Origin: Geothermobacter ehrlichii
GTDB taxonomy: Bacteria; Desulfobacterota; Desulfuromonadia; Desulfuromonadales; Geothermobacteraceae
Assembly: GCF_008124615.1 (NCBI RefSeq)
Contig: NZ_VNIB01000008.1
Location: 1-64,000 of the forward strand
DNA: 64,000 nt
Direction of reading: 5' to 3'
Positions within the stretch are counted from its first letter, which is position 1. Each line of letters opens with the position of its first letter. The position numbers and the translations under genes were made by a program. Below the pieces are notes generated by a model. It had not been told where the DNA came from. It worked only from the letters and a program-made list of their open reading frames with translations, and did not search any database. This document shows positions 54,846 to 63,320 of the stretch, in pieces.

Positions 54846-55645
54846 AGGCGCTCCTTCCCTCCTGCCGGTTCGGGACAGGTCCTCCCCCGTGCTGTTTCCG
54901 CCGCTGCAGACGGCTCGTTCGGTGATGAAAAACGGCCAAGATCGCCGTAAAGATACTGCAAAATGCCGGCCACGACAAATCCCGCCGTTTCGGTGCGCAG
55001 AATTCGGGGGCCGAGGCTGACCGGCTGAAAGCCGTACGCTGTCGCAAGCTCGATCTCCTCGGGGCTCAGGCCGCCTTCCGGTCCGATGAGCAGGGCCGCG
55101 CTTCGGGGCGGTGTGGCAGGAAGTCTCTCCGCCAGTGGCGTGGTGGCTTCTTCCCACGGCACGAGGCGCAGATCGGCGTCGCATCCGGCCAGGCCCGCCG
55201 CCAGTTCGAGGGGCGACGACAGCCGGGGCAGCAGGTTCCTGCCCGACTGCCGGGCGGCTTCGGCGACGATGCGGTTCCATCGCTGCATCCGTCTGCCGGG
55301 TGTTTTGACCTGGCTTCGGCGGCAGAGGACCGGTACGAAGTCGCTGATGCCGATTTCGGTGCCTTTCTGCAGAACGAGTTCGAACTTGTCGCCCTTGGGC
55401 AGCCCCTGGAAGAGAGTGACCGACAGGGCGGTCTCGCTCACACGGCAACGTTTTTCGATGCCGGCCAGCGCCTTTTGGCGGTCGATTCGCAGCAGGCGCG
55501 CTTCGCACAGCAGGCCGGCGCCGTCGAGCAGGCAAATCCTGTCGCCCTGTTCCATCCGCAGAACCTGCAGGTGGCGCAGGATCTCCGGCGGCAGGCTGAC
55601 CAGATCGTCTTGCAACAGTTGCGGATCGACGAAGAAGCGGCGCAT
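54842..55645 (-). CDS. rsmE: 16S rRNA (uracil-1498-N3) methyltransferase
   Basis: A 267-residue SPOUT-class methyltransferase. Family motifs are LFQGLPKGDKFELVLQKGTEIG near residue 85, RRSQVK, LIGPEGGLSPEE near residue 190 and SLGPRILRTETA near residue 210, which form the knotted S-adenosylmethionine site. It modifies U1498 in the small ribosomal subunit. It follows prmA after six bases and overlaps the RDD gene by four, so all three are one unit. A tail of about 30 residues after the SPOUT core (PSAAAETARGRTCPEPAG) is unusual and may be unstructured. Confidence 0.93.
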   Translation of the reverse strand: MRRFFVDPQLLQDDLVSLPPEILRHLQVLRMEQGDRICLLDGAGLLCEARLLRIDRQKALAGIEKRCRVSETALSVTLFQGLPKGDKFELVLQKGTEIGISDFVPVLCRRSQVKTPGRRMQRWNRIVAEAARQSGRNLLPRLSSPLELAAGLAGCDADLRLVPWEEATTPLAERLPATPPRSAALLIGPEGGLSPEEIELATAYGFQPVSLGPRILRTETAGFVVAGILQYLYGDLGRFSSPNEPSAAAETARGRTCPEPAGGKERL

Positions 55646-55651
55646 CGTGCT

Positions 55652-56560
55652 TTACCGGCGATAGGTCAGGCAGGCCCATTCGTCCTGCAGGCGGATCTCC
55701 GGTGGGCGGGAGAAGCGCCGGTCGAACGCTTCGCGGACCGCGCCGATCCTCTCCTGCAGAATGCCGGAGAGGACCAGACTGCCGTGGTCGGCGAGGTGCC
55801 CCGTCAGTTCGTTCGCCAGACGGATGTTCTCTTCGGCCAGAATGTTGGCCAGCACCAGGTCGAATCGCCCGGCGATCTGTTCGAGAGGGGTGTCGACAAC
55901 CGTCATTCTCGCGCCCACTTTGTTGAGTTCGGCGTTCTCCACCGCAACGCGGCAGGCGTCGGGGTCGATGTCGCAGCCGACCACGCGTTCGGCCCCCAGC
56001 AGCGCCGCGGCGATGGCGAGGATGCCGGAGCCGGTGCCGACGTCGAGGACCGACCGGATTCCGCCTGCGGTGGCGGCCGCGACCACGGCTTCGAGACAGA
56101 GGCGGGTGGTGGCGTGACTGCCGGTGCCGAAGGCCATGCCGGGATCGATCCGCAGCAGAACCTGCTCCGGATTCGGCGGGGTCGGATCCCAGGTCGGCCG
56201 GATCAGCAGCGGTCCGACGGTGAAGGGCTGAAAATGCTGCTTCCAGCCTTCGGCCCAGTCCTGGGCGCCGATGGTACGCCAGCCGAGCAGGTGAACCCGT
56301 TCCATGGGAAGCCAGGAAGCGGCCTGCGCGAAGGTCTGTTCCAGATTGTGCTGCAGGGCAGACAGGGCCTGCCCGGGAAAATAGGCGCGCAGTGTCTGGG
56401 GGCCGGTTTCGGGCTGATCCGGATCGGGGGGGACAAAGGTGTCGAGCGGTCGGTCGGCGGTGATGACGCCGGCGGCTCCGGCCTCGGTCAGCAGGCAGCT
56501 GACCAGATCGACCTGTTCCGCCGGAACCTCGAGGGTGAGTTCGTACCAGCTGTCCTGCAT
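55652..56560 (-). CDS. prmA: Ribosomal protein L11 methyltransferase
   Basis: A 302-residue S-adenosylmethionine-dependent enzyme that trimethylates L11. Motif I DVGTGSGILAIAAALLGAERVVGCDID is at about residues 172-197, GMAFGTGSHATTRLCLEAV precedes it and VLANILAE is the NPF-like post-motif. An N-terminal domain (YELTLEVPAEQVDLVSCLLTEAG) binds L11. AGGGGAC lies just before the ATG. prmA-rsmE pairing is common in bacteria. Confidence 0.94.
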   Translation of the reverse strand: MQDSWYELTLEVPAEQVDLVSCLLTEAGAAGVITADRPLDTFVPPDPDQPETGPQTLRAYFPGQALSALQHNLEQTFAQAASWLPMERVHLLGWRTIGAQDWAEGWKQHFQPFTVGPLLIRPTWDPTPPNPEQVLLRIDPGMAFGTGSHATTRLCLEAVVAAATAGGIRSVLDVGTGSGILAIAAALLGAERVVGCDIDPDACRVAVENAELNKVGARMTVVDTPLEQIAGRFDLVLANILAEENIRLANELTGHLADHGSLVLSGILQERIGAVREAFDRRFSRPPEIRLQDEWACLTYRR

Positions 56561-56862
56561 GTCCCCTGTTTAGCAGAAAGAGGGACCGCCTGGCAATCTG
56601 AACCTTGACACGGGACGGAATTCGCCGTTAACTTGGACAAAAATTAATGAACGATTACCTTTTGTGGGAAAAACTGCTTCCGTTTGTGTGGCCTGAGTCC
56701 GTGGGCAATGGGATGGAGAGTGTACGTGTTTGGCCTGAACGGGCTTGTCAAAAATCGCCAGGCGTACCCAGGTTCATCGGCGACAGGCAAAAGCGTTCTC
56801 TGCGGCTTGCGCATCAGGGCAGAGCTGTTAGCCTTCTAATGATAGACAGATAAGGAGCCCGG
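56561..56862 (+). promoter_or_regulatory. Leader region of ppsR with a candidate promoter
   Basis: A 302-base gap between divergent prmA and ppsR. TTGACA at 56605-56610 and TTAACT at 56628-56633 are 17 bases apart and read toward ppsR. The remainder is more AT-rich than its surroundings, with no hairpin or riboswitch that I recognise; AAGGAG precedes the ppsR ATG. A short open frame at 56647 has no support. Confidence 0.5.
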
Positions 56863-57669
56863 ATGTCGGCCCGACGGCACATTTTTCTTCTTTCCGATGC
56901 CACCGGCGAGACCGCCGAGAAGATGGCATCGGCCGCCTTGTCGCAGTTCGACGAGAAGAACGTGCGTCTGTTGCGCATCAGCAATGTCCGCAACAAGAGC
57001 CAGATCTACCAGGCACTGGATGACGCTTTGCAGCAGAGGGCGCTGGTGATCTACACCATCGTCAACCGGGACCTTGCCCGGCTGGTGCGCGACGAATGCG
57101 ATGCTCTGGGGCTGCCGGCCATCGACCTGCTGACCCCGCTGCTGGGCCGGCTGGCGGCCTTTTTCGGTCGCTCCCCGCAACAGACACCGGGACTTCTGCA
57201 CGGGGTCGACGAGGACTACTTCCGCCGCATCGAGGCGATGGAGTTTGCCGTCAAGCATGACGACGGCCAGGAGCTGCGCCATCTCGACCAGGCCGACATC
57301 GTGCTGGTCGGGGTCTCCCGGACCAGCAAGACGCCCCTTTCGATCTACCTCTCCCACCGGGGCTGGAAGGTCGCCAACGTGCCGCTGGTCCCCGGTATCG
57401 AGCCGCCGCCGGAGCTGTTGCGGGTCGACCCCGACAAGGTCGCCGGCCTGGTCATCGATCCGCAGCGGCTGGTGGAGATCCGGGCGGCGCGCATGCGCAA
57501 CCTGGGACAGGACCCGAGACGGGCCTATGCCGATTACGAGAAGGTGGAGGAGGAGATTCGTTTCTCCCGCGCTCTGTTCCGTCGGCATCCCTGGATCGTG
57601 GTCGATGTGACCGGCAAGGCGGTGGAAGAGACGGCGAACGAGGTTCTGGTCAAGCTGCGTCTCAAGTGA
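56863..57669 (+). CDS. ppsR: Bifunctional kinase-pyrophosphorylase regulating PEP synthase or PPDK
   Basis: A 268-residue DUF299 protein. The P-loop [14 protein letters not shown] near residue 148 is the family's signature, with [21 protein letters not shown] at the start and DDYRRRIEA-type central sequence. It inactivates PEP synthase or pyruvate phosphate dikinase by ADP-dependent phosphorylation of a threonine and reactivates it by phosphate-dependent removal, which fits a host with pyruvate-centred metabolism. AAGGAG is seven bases before the ATG. Confidence 0.92.
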   Translation: MSARRHIFLLSDATGETAEKMASAALSQFDEKNVRLLRISNVRNKSQIYQALDDALQQRALVIYTIVNRDLARLVRDECDALGLPAIDLLTPLLGRLAAFFGRSPQQTPGLLHGVDEDYFRRIEAMEFAVKHDDGQELRHLDQADIVLVGVSRTSKTPLSIYLSHRGWKVANVPLVPGIEPPPELLRVDPDKVAGLVIDPQRLVEIRAARMRNLGQDPRRAYADYEKVEEEIRFSRALFRRHPWIVVDVTGKAVEETANEVLVKLRLK

Positions 57670-57752
57670 CAGCGGGCGGCGACGGAGTTCATTGGATTCG
57701 GGCATATTTCCCGGTTGTACTGCTGAGTACACAGACAAAGGAGAATGGAGCG

Positions 57753-58433
57753 ATGAGCGCGAAAATTCTGGTTGTCGAGGACGAAAAGAAGGTTGCCAGC
57801 TTCATCAAGCGGGGGCTGGAGGAAGAGGACTTTACCGTCGATGTCGCCGCTGACGGTGAAGAGGGGCTCGAGCTGGCCACCGGCAAGAGGTACGATCTGA
57901 TTCTGATGGATCTGATGCTGCCGAAAAGGGACGGGCTCGAGGTGATTCGCGAGCTGCGGCAGCAGGAGATCTTCACTCCCGTTCTCTGTCTGACGGCCAA
58001 GGACACGATCGAGGACATCGTCTCCGGTCTCGATTCGGGCAGCGATGACTACCTGACCAAGCCCTTCGCCTTTGCCGAGCTGCTGGCCAGGGTGCGGGCC
58101 CTGCTGCGGCGCGGCAGCCAGGATCGCGGGGCCGAGCTGGTCTATGCCGATCTCCGGCTCGATCCGGTGACCCACAAGGTCTGGCGGGCCGACCGGGAGA
58201 TCGACCTGACGGCCAAGGAATATGCCCTGCTCGAATACTTCATGCGCAACGCCGAGCAGGTTCTGACCCGGACCATGATCGCCGAGCACGTCTGGGACTA
58301 CACCTTCGATTCCTTCACCAACATCATCGACGTCTATGTCAACTATCTGCGCAAGAAGATCGATCGTGACTACGAGAAGAAGCTGATCCATACGGTGCGC
58401 GGCGTCGGCTACGTGCTGCGCGAGGAGAACTGA
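57753..58433 (+). CDS. OmpR-family response regulator
   Basis: A 226-residue regulator with a receiver domain (ILVVEDEKKVASFIKRGLEE, phosphorylated Asp in ILMDLMLPKRDG near residue 51, and KPFAFAELLARV) and an OmpR winged helix (LTAKEYALLEYFMRN, DVYVNYLRKKID, RGVGYVLRE). ATG 57753 follows GGAGAATGGAG; the frame extends upstream through the ppsR end. It is followed after five bases by the sensor kinase, making a typical CusRS-like pair. Target genes are unknown. Confidence 0.92.
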   Translation: MSAKILVVEDEKKVASFIKRGLEEEDFTVDVAADGEEGLELATGKRYDLILMDLMLPKRDGLEVIRELRQQEIFTPVLCLTAKDTIEDIVSGLDSGSDDYLTKPFAFAELLARVRALLRRGSQDRGAELVYADLRLDPVTHKVWRADREIDLTAKEYALLEYFMRNAEQVLTRTMIAEHVWDYTFDSFTNIIDVYVNYLRKKIDRDYEKKLIHTVRGVGYVLREEN

Positions 58434-58438
58434 GCCCT

Positions 58439-59878
58439 TTGTTTCGCTCTCTCCGCTTTCGGCTCACCTTCTGGTTCGCCCTGTCGCTGGCCGTCATCCA
58501 GGCGGCCAGCGGTTTTGTCTGGCACTGGTACCTGCAGACGGAGCTGAAGCACCAGATGCAGGAGCGGTTGCGGTTCATCGCCCAGGACGTCACCGTCTTC
58601 TGGAACGAAAGGCCGCAGGGCGGGCCGTGCCGCGAGCTGAACCGGCATCTGCGCAACAGGAACTGGAACGACTATGTGGTGATCCGCTCCCGTTCCGGCG
58701 ACGTTCTCTGTTTTTCCGACAATCTGCGTGGTTCGATGCTTCCCCTGACCGCCACCGGCCGTCAGGCCCTGCGGCACGAGCGGGAGAATTTCGAAATTCT
58801 GCAGGCGCAGCCCTTTGCCGGCCATGTGTTGATCAATCTTCCCTTCCGAGCTGGTGACGGCCGTTCTTTCCTGGTGCAGATCGCCACCGATCCCGAGCCG
58901 ATCCGGCGGCCGCTGAAGCAGCTGCGCATCATGCTGCTGACCATGAGTCCGCTGGCGTTGCTGGCCGTGGCCCTGGGTGGATGGTTTCTCGCCGGCCGCA
59001 CCCTGGCACCGGTGGTGCGGGTGACCCGTTCCATGCGCCGGATCAGTGCCGAGAACCTGCGCGAGCGTCTGCCGGTACCGGCCGGCGGGGATGAGCTGGC
59101 CCGGCTGGCTAAGACCTTCAACGACATGCTGGCCCGGCTGGAGGAGTCCTTCAGTCGCATCCGCCAGTTTTCCGGCGACGCATCACACGAACTGCGTACG
59201 CCGCTGACCATTCTCAAGGGCGAGACCGAGGTCGCCCTGCGCTGGGCGAAGAGCGTCGAGGAGTTCCGCAACGCCCTGACCTCCAACCTGGAGGAGATCC
59301 AGCGCATGGAGCGGATCATCGACAACCTGCTTCTGTTGTCGAAGAGCGACAGCGGCGAGCTGCCGCTGGAGAAGAAGCCGCTCAGCCTGTCCGACCTGCT
59401 GCAGGCGGTCTACCTGCAGACGCGGGGACTGGCCGAGGAGCGGGGACAACGGGTTGAACTCGATCTCGATGTCGACCGGGAGATCATCATCCAGGGTGAC
59501 GAGTTGCGTCTGCGGCAGATGCTGCTCAACCTGCTCGCCAATGCCGTAAAGTACACGCCCAGAGGGGGGCGCATCGACATTCATCTGTCCGTCACCGGCG
59601 AAGAGGCGGTGATCGCCATCTGCGACACCGGCATCGGCATCGCCAAAGAGCATCTGCCGCGCATCTTCGACCGTTTCTACCGCACCGACCAGGCACGCAA
59701 CCGTGAAGAGGGAGGCGCCGGACTGGGACTGGCCATCGTCAAGTGGGTGGTCGAGGCGCACGAAGGGAGGATCGAGGTTTTTTCCAGGCCCGGCGCCGGC
59801 AGCCGTTTTGTCGTTCACCTGCCACTCAAGGGCCCGGGCCGGGTGCAGCGCCGGTCCTATGTCGACGCCGACGACTGA
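58439..59878 (+). CDS. Sensor histidine kinase, HAMP type (TTG start)
   Basis: A 479-residue kinase paired with the response regulator just upstream. A first span (LTFWFALSLAVIQAASGFVWHWYL) is followed by a short ~140-residue periplasmic sensor, a second span (IMLLTMSPLALLAVALGGWFLAG), a HAMP linker, a HisKA domain with FSGDASHELRTPLTIL, and a HATPase domain with LLANAVKYTPRGG (N box), CDTGIGIAKEHLPRIFDRF and GAGLGLAIV. TTG at 58439 is the likely start, since GAGGAG lies twelve bases ahead, inside the regulator end. The architecture is that of metal- or envelope-sensing kinases. Confidence 0.9.
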   Translation: MFRSLRFRLTFWFALSLAVIQAASGFVWHWYLQTELKHQMQERLRFIAQDVTVFWNERPQGGPCRELNRHLRNRNWNDYVVIRSRSGDVLCFSDNLRGSMLPLTATGRQALRHERENFEILQAQPFAGHVLINLPFRAGDGRSFLVQIATDPEPIRRPLKQLRIMLLTMSPLALLAVALGGWFLAGRTLAPVVRVTRSMRRISAENLRERLPVPAGGDELARLAKTFNDMLARLEESFSRIRQFSGDASHELRTPLTILKGETEVALRWAKSVEEFRNALTSNLEEIQRMERIIDNLLLLSKSDSGELPLEKKPLSLSDLLQAVYLQTRGLAEERGQRVELDLDVDREIIIQGDELRLRQMLLNLLANAVKYTPRGGRIDIHLSVTGEEAVIAICDTGIGIAKEHLPRIFDRFYRTDQARNREEGGAGLGLAIVKWVVEAHEGRIEVFSRPGAGSRFVVHLPLKGPGRVQRRSYVDADD

Positions 59879-59961
59879 GCCGGCAGCGCGGCGCCGCAGA
59901 ATTCCGGGGTCTGCGGGAATGCACAGTGGAAACGGCACTTTCATGTGATAAGACTTGAAGC

Positions 59962-61335
59962 ATGCGGCTTGCCCTCAAACATCAGATCATCCTGGCGCCG
60001 GCCATCGTTCTGCTGCTGATGAGCCTGCTTCTGGGCTTTCTCCAGTACTCCTACTGGGATCTTTCCCTCAAGCGCCAGGCGTCCCGCAAGCTGACCACTC
60101 TCTTCATCGCTCTGGCGGAAGCGAATCTGGCCAGTCAGCGCATGCAGGCCCTGGCGGTGCGCTTCAGCCGGCTGGAGATTGTCGATGTCAGCCGCCTGGA
60201 GGAGCTGGCCGAGCTGCACAAGCATCTGAAGGGGGCGGCGAAACGGATTCTCGATCTGGTCACCCTGTCGGACGAGACGGAGAAGATATGGCGACAGGCG
60301 GTCGAGGATCTCGATCCGGAGCAGGGATTCGACAGCCGGCGCTTCCTCGACGCCCTCAACCGACTGCGACCCGAGCTGGAGAAGCTGTCGGAGCTGATCC
60401 AGAATGAACGGGAGCGGCTGCGGGATGTGCACAACCAGGACATCGACGCCCTGGTGGCGCGCACCACATTCGTTTCCATCGTCGTTCTCGGCTTTTCCAT
60501 CCTGCTGGGCATCTTCCTCTCCCTCACCCTGGCGCGACGGATTCTGCGCCGCATCCAGTACCTGTCGGAGAGTGCCGGCCGCATCGCCCGCGGCGACCTG
60601 ACACCGCCGAAGGCTCCCGAGATGGTGCGGGACGAACTGGACGCCCTGGCGCTCTCCATCAATCACATGACCGAAAAACTCATCCGGGTGGTCGGCACCG
60701 AAAAGCTGCTCGAAGGGGCCGAGGAAGAGCGGCGGCGCATCGCCATGGACATCCACGACCAGACCCTGGCCGATCTTTCCTCGGTACTGCGTGGCCTGCA
60801 GGAGCTGAAACAGCGGCCGGACCCGGACCGGCTGGCCCAGCTGGAAGCGGAGCTGCAGAAAACCATGTCCAGCCTGCGCGAGGTGATGAACAACCTGCAT
60901 CCGCAGAGCCTGGAGATTCTCGGGCTTGGTGCCACTCTCGAGGCGCACGTCGAACAGCTGCAGGCCAAGGACGGCGCCATGAAGTATCATTGTTATATCC
61001 AGCCGGAGCTGCAGGATCTGAAACTTCCCCGTCTGATCAGCCTGACCCTCTACCGGGTGGCGGTGGAGGCCCTGCACAACGTCATCAAGCACGCTCGCGC
61101 CAGTCGCTGCGAAATCTGTCTGGAAAAACGGGGACAAGGGCTGCTGCTGGTGGTCGAGGACAATGGCATCGGCATGCCCCGCCAGGTAGCGGGGCATGGG
61201 CGGGGCCTGAACAACATCCGGGAGCGGGCCAGGGCCATCGGGGCCAGGGTCGAATGGAAGACGTCGCGTTTTTCCAGCGGCACCCGCTTCGAACTGCTGC
61301 TGCCGCTCGCCGCGGCGGGGCAAAGTGAGACCTGA
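59962..61335 (+). CDS. NarX/DegS-type sensor histidine kinase
   Basis: A 457-residue kinase. Two transmembrane spans (IILAPAIVLLLMSLLLGFL and FVSIVVLGFSILLGIFLSLTL) enclose a ~140-residue helical periplasmic domain, then HAMP, a HisKA_3 box EERRRIAMDIHDQTLADLS and an HATPase domain with VVEDNGIGMP and GHGRGLNNIRERA. HisKA_3 kinases pair with NarL-type regulators, and one lies at 61509. The last codons and the TGA stop are inside the 164-bp palindromic element (copy 2), which separates the kinase from its regulator. Confidence 0.9.
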   Translation: MRLALKHQIILAPAIVLLLMSLLLGFLQYSYWDLSLKRQASRKLTTLFIALAEANLASQRMQALAVRFSRLEIVDVSRLEELAELHKHLKGAAKRILDLVTLSDETEKIWRQAVEDLDPEQGFDSRRFLDALNRLRPELEKLSELIQNERERLRDVHNQDIDALVARTTFVSIVVLGFSILLGIFLSLTLARRILRRIQYLSESAGRIARGDLTPPKAPEMVRDELDALALSINHMTEKLIRVVGTEKLLEGAEEERRRIAMDIHDQTLADLSSVLRGLQELKQRPDPDRLAQLEAELQKTMSSLREVMNNLHPQSLEILGLGATLEAHVEQLQAKDGAMKYHCYIQPELQDLKLPRLISLTLYRVAVEALHNVIKHARASRCEICLEKRGQGLLLVVEDNGIGMPRQVAGHGRGLNNIRERARAIGARVEWKTSRFSSGTRFELLLPLAAAGQSET

Positions 61336-61493
61336 ATCAATGTGTTCATCTCCGGCGAATAGCACAATTCATTGACCTGCCTGCACTTGGCAAAAATCAC
61401 CGGCGAACCTGTGGGGGCGCCTCAGATTTTTGCCAACCGCTTTCAGGCCAGGCACTTGCGCTCTTCATCCGGCATGAATCCACTGATTCAGGT
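61330..61493. mobile_element. 164-bp MITE-like palindromic element, copy 2
   Basis: A second copy of the element at 50770-50933, same length. The 69-base left arm (61330-61398, starts ACCTGAATCA) and right arm (61425-61493) are imperfect complements, with a perfect 12-bp inner pair TTGGCAAAAATC/GATTTTTGCCAA. The stop codon of the upstream kinase (TGA 61333-61335) lies inside the left arm, and the regulator start is 16 bases beyond the right end. Transcription of this two-gene operon must pass through the hairpin. Confidence 0.85.
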
Positions 61494-61508
61494 GAGTGAG
61501 AGGAGATC

Positions 61509-62267
61509 ATGGACAGAGTGAAAATGAACATCCTGATCGCCGAGGACAATCCGAAGGATTTCGAATTTCTCGAAAAGATGCTGGGAGAATGGGACCTCGA
61601 GCTGCAGCTGCAGCGGGCGCAGGACGGTCTGAGCGCCCTGGAGCTGGCGCTGGAGATGGATCTGCCGCTGGTGATCAGCGACATCCAGATGCCGCAGATG
61701 AACGGCATCGATTTTGCCCGCGCCCTCTGGCAACGGCGCCCCGACGCCCGCATCGTCTTCTGGAGCCAGTACAAGGACGAGATGTACGTGCGTTCGCTGG
61801 TGCGCATCGTTCCGCCGGAGACCGTATATGGCTACATCCTCAAGTCGAACACATCGGACCGCATCTCCACGGCCATCCGCACCGTGCTGCTCGACGAGCA
61901 GTGCTGGATCGATCCGGAGGTACGCAAGGTGCAGGGGCGGGCGGGCCATGCCCAGACAGCCCTGTCCGACATCGAGTACGAGGCGCTGGTCGACATCTCC
62001 CTGGGCCTGACCGACAATCTCATCGCCCAGCGGCGCTACCTTTCCCGGCGCGGGGTGCAGAGCCGGCTCAACTCTCTCTACAGCAAGCTCGGTGTCGACC
62101 AGGAGCAGTTTCAGGCCGAAAATGTCGGTGATGCCTTCAACCTGCGCAACCGCGCCGTCGCCGTCGCCCTGCGGCGCGGCCTGGTCAACGCCTTCGAGCT
62201 GAAGCACGAGGAAGAGGAGTTCCAGTCCTGGCTCAAGCGCTTCCGGGCGACCCGCAGGACGAGCTGA
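61509..62267 (+). CDS. NarL/FixJ-type response regulator
   Basis: A 252-residue regulator. The receiver domain has ILIAEDNPKDFEFLEKML, the phosphorylated aspartate in VISDIQMPQMNGIDF near residue 58, and a lysine in YILKSN. The C-terminal part (LSDIEYEALVDISLGLTDNLIAQRRYLSRRGVQSRLNSLYSKLGV) is LuxR-like but with an unusual turn, and the extra 60-residue tail (AVALRRGLVNAFELKHEEEEF) is not typical. GAGAGGAG lies just ahead of the ATG. It is the partner of the kinase at 59962. Confidence 0.85.
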   Translation: MDRVKMNILIAEDNPKDFEFLEKMLGEWDLELQLQRAQDGLSALELALEMDLPLVISDIQMPQMNGIDFARALWQRRPDARIVFWSQYKDEMYVRSLVRIVPPETVYGYILKSNTSDRISTAIRTVLLDEQCWIDPEVRKVQGRAGHAQTALSDIEYEALVDISLGLTDNLIAQRRYLSRRGVQSRLNSLYSKLGVDQEQFQAENVGDAFNLRNRAVAVALRRGLVNAFELKHEEEEFQSWLKRFRATRRTS

Positions 62268-62296
62268 CGCGGGCAGGGCCGGCAGGAAAGAAAAAA

Positions 62297-62334
62297 CGAA
62301 GGGGCTGTTCCGGTTGTCCGGAACAGCCCCTTCG
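62297..62334 (-). terminator. Terminator between the regulator and mrp
   Basis: CGAAGGGGCTGTTCCGG at 62297-62313 pairs perfectly with CCGGAACAGCCCCTTCG at 62318-62334 across TTGT. On the minus strand it is followed by six T, so it ends mrp; on the plus strand the tail is not T-rich but the stem is strong enough to hinder read-through. Confidence 0.85.
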
Positions 62335-62355
62335 CCGTCTGGAGGTTCGTTTCGC

Positions 62356-63240
62356 TCAGGCGGCTTCCGTCAGCCGCTTCAGGGCGCTGCGCGCCACGTG
62401 GCGCAGGGCCTCGGCGGCGATGCTGTCGGCATGCTCGAGCAGAAAGGGGCGGCCGCTGTCGCCCGACTGCACCAGCCGCGGATCGAGGGGGATGCGCCCC
62501 AGAAAGGGGATGTCCATCCGGCCGGCCAGCCTTTCGCCGCCGCCGCGACCGAACAGGTCGGTCACTTCGTTGCAGTGGGGACAGACGAAACCGGCCATGT
62601 TTTCGATGACGCCGATGATGTTCATCTTCAGCTGCCGGGCGAAGCTGACCGATTTTTCCACGTCGACCAGGGCGACGTCCTGCGGCGTGGTGACAATGAC
62701 CGCGCCCGCGCCCTCGCCGAGAAGCTGCGCCGCCGACAGGGGCTCGTCGCCGGTGCCGGGCGGGCAGTCGATCACCAGGACATCGAGCGGTCCCCAGGCG
62801 ACGTCGGCGAGAAACTGCTGGATGGCGCCGTGCTTCATCGGCCCGCGCATGATCATCGCCTGGTCCCGGCTTTCCAGCAGAAAGCCGATGGACATGACCC
62901 TCAGCCCCTGAAAGTCGAGGGGCAGGATGCCCTCTTCGCCCATCTGTGGCCGCTGGTCGGACATGCCGAGCATGGTCGGCAGGCTCGGTCCGTGCAGGTC
63001 GACGTCGAGCAGGCCGACCGCCTTGTCCTCGGCGGCCAGCGCCAGGGCGAGGTTGAGGGCGGTGGTGCTCTTGCCGACGCCTCCCTTGCCCGACATCACC
63101 AGGATCTTGTGTTCGATGCGGCAGAGGTTGCGGTTCAGCCGCTGGCGCATCTGGAACTGCTCGTCGCTTTCTCCCTGCTGCCGGTTGCGGGCGCTGCAGG
63201 AGGAGACGCCGCAGCTGTTGCAGTCGCTGTGATCGGTCAT
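62356..63240 (-). CDS. mrp: Mrp/NBP35-family iron-sulfur carrier ATPase
   Basis: A 294-residue P-loop protein of the Mrp/ApbC/NBP35 family. Walker A SGKGGVGKST is at residues 50-59 and the switch DVDLHGPSLPTMLG follows. Cys7, Cys10 and Cys15 (CNSCGVSSCSAR) form an N-terminal cluster as in NBP35-type proteins, and CPHC near residue 210 is the bridging CxxC that holds the transferable cluster. It delivers [4Fe-4S] clusters to apoproteins, fitting a host with many iron-sulfur enzymes. It ends at the terminator at 62297. Confidence 0.92.
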   Translation of the reverse strand: MTDHSDCNSCGVSSCSARNRQQGESDEQFQMRQRLNRNLCRIEHKILVMSGKGGVGKSTTALNLALALAAEDKAVGLLDVDLHGPSLPTMLGMSDQRPQMGEEGILPLDFQGLRVMSIGFLLESRDQAMIMRGPMKHGAIQQFLADVAWGPLDVLVIDCPPGTGDEPLSAAQLLGEGAGAVIVTTPQDVALVDVEKSVSFARQLKMNIIGVIENMAGFVCPHCNEVTDLFGRGGGERLAGRMDIPFLGRIPLDPRLVQSGDSGRPFLLEHADSIAAEALRHVARSALKRLTEAA

Positions 63241-63320
63241 GGTCGAGGTGACTCCTCTCGGATATGGATTCTGTTCCTCCTGAATCTAGGCCACCCGGTG
63301 TGCCGGGGTCAACCTCCGGC

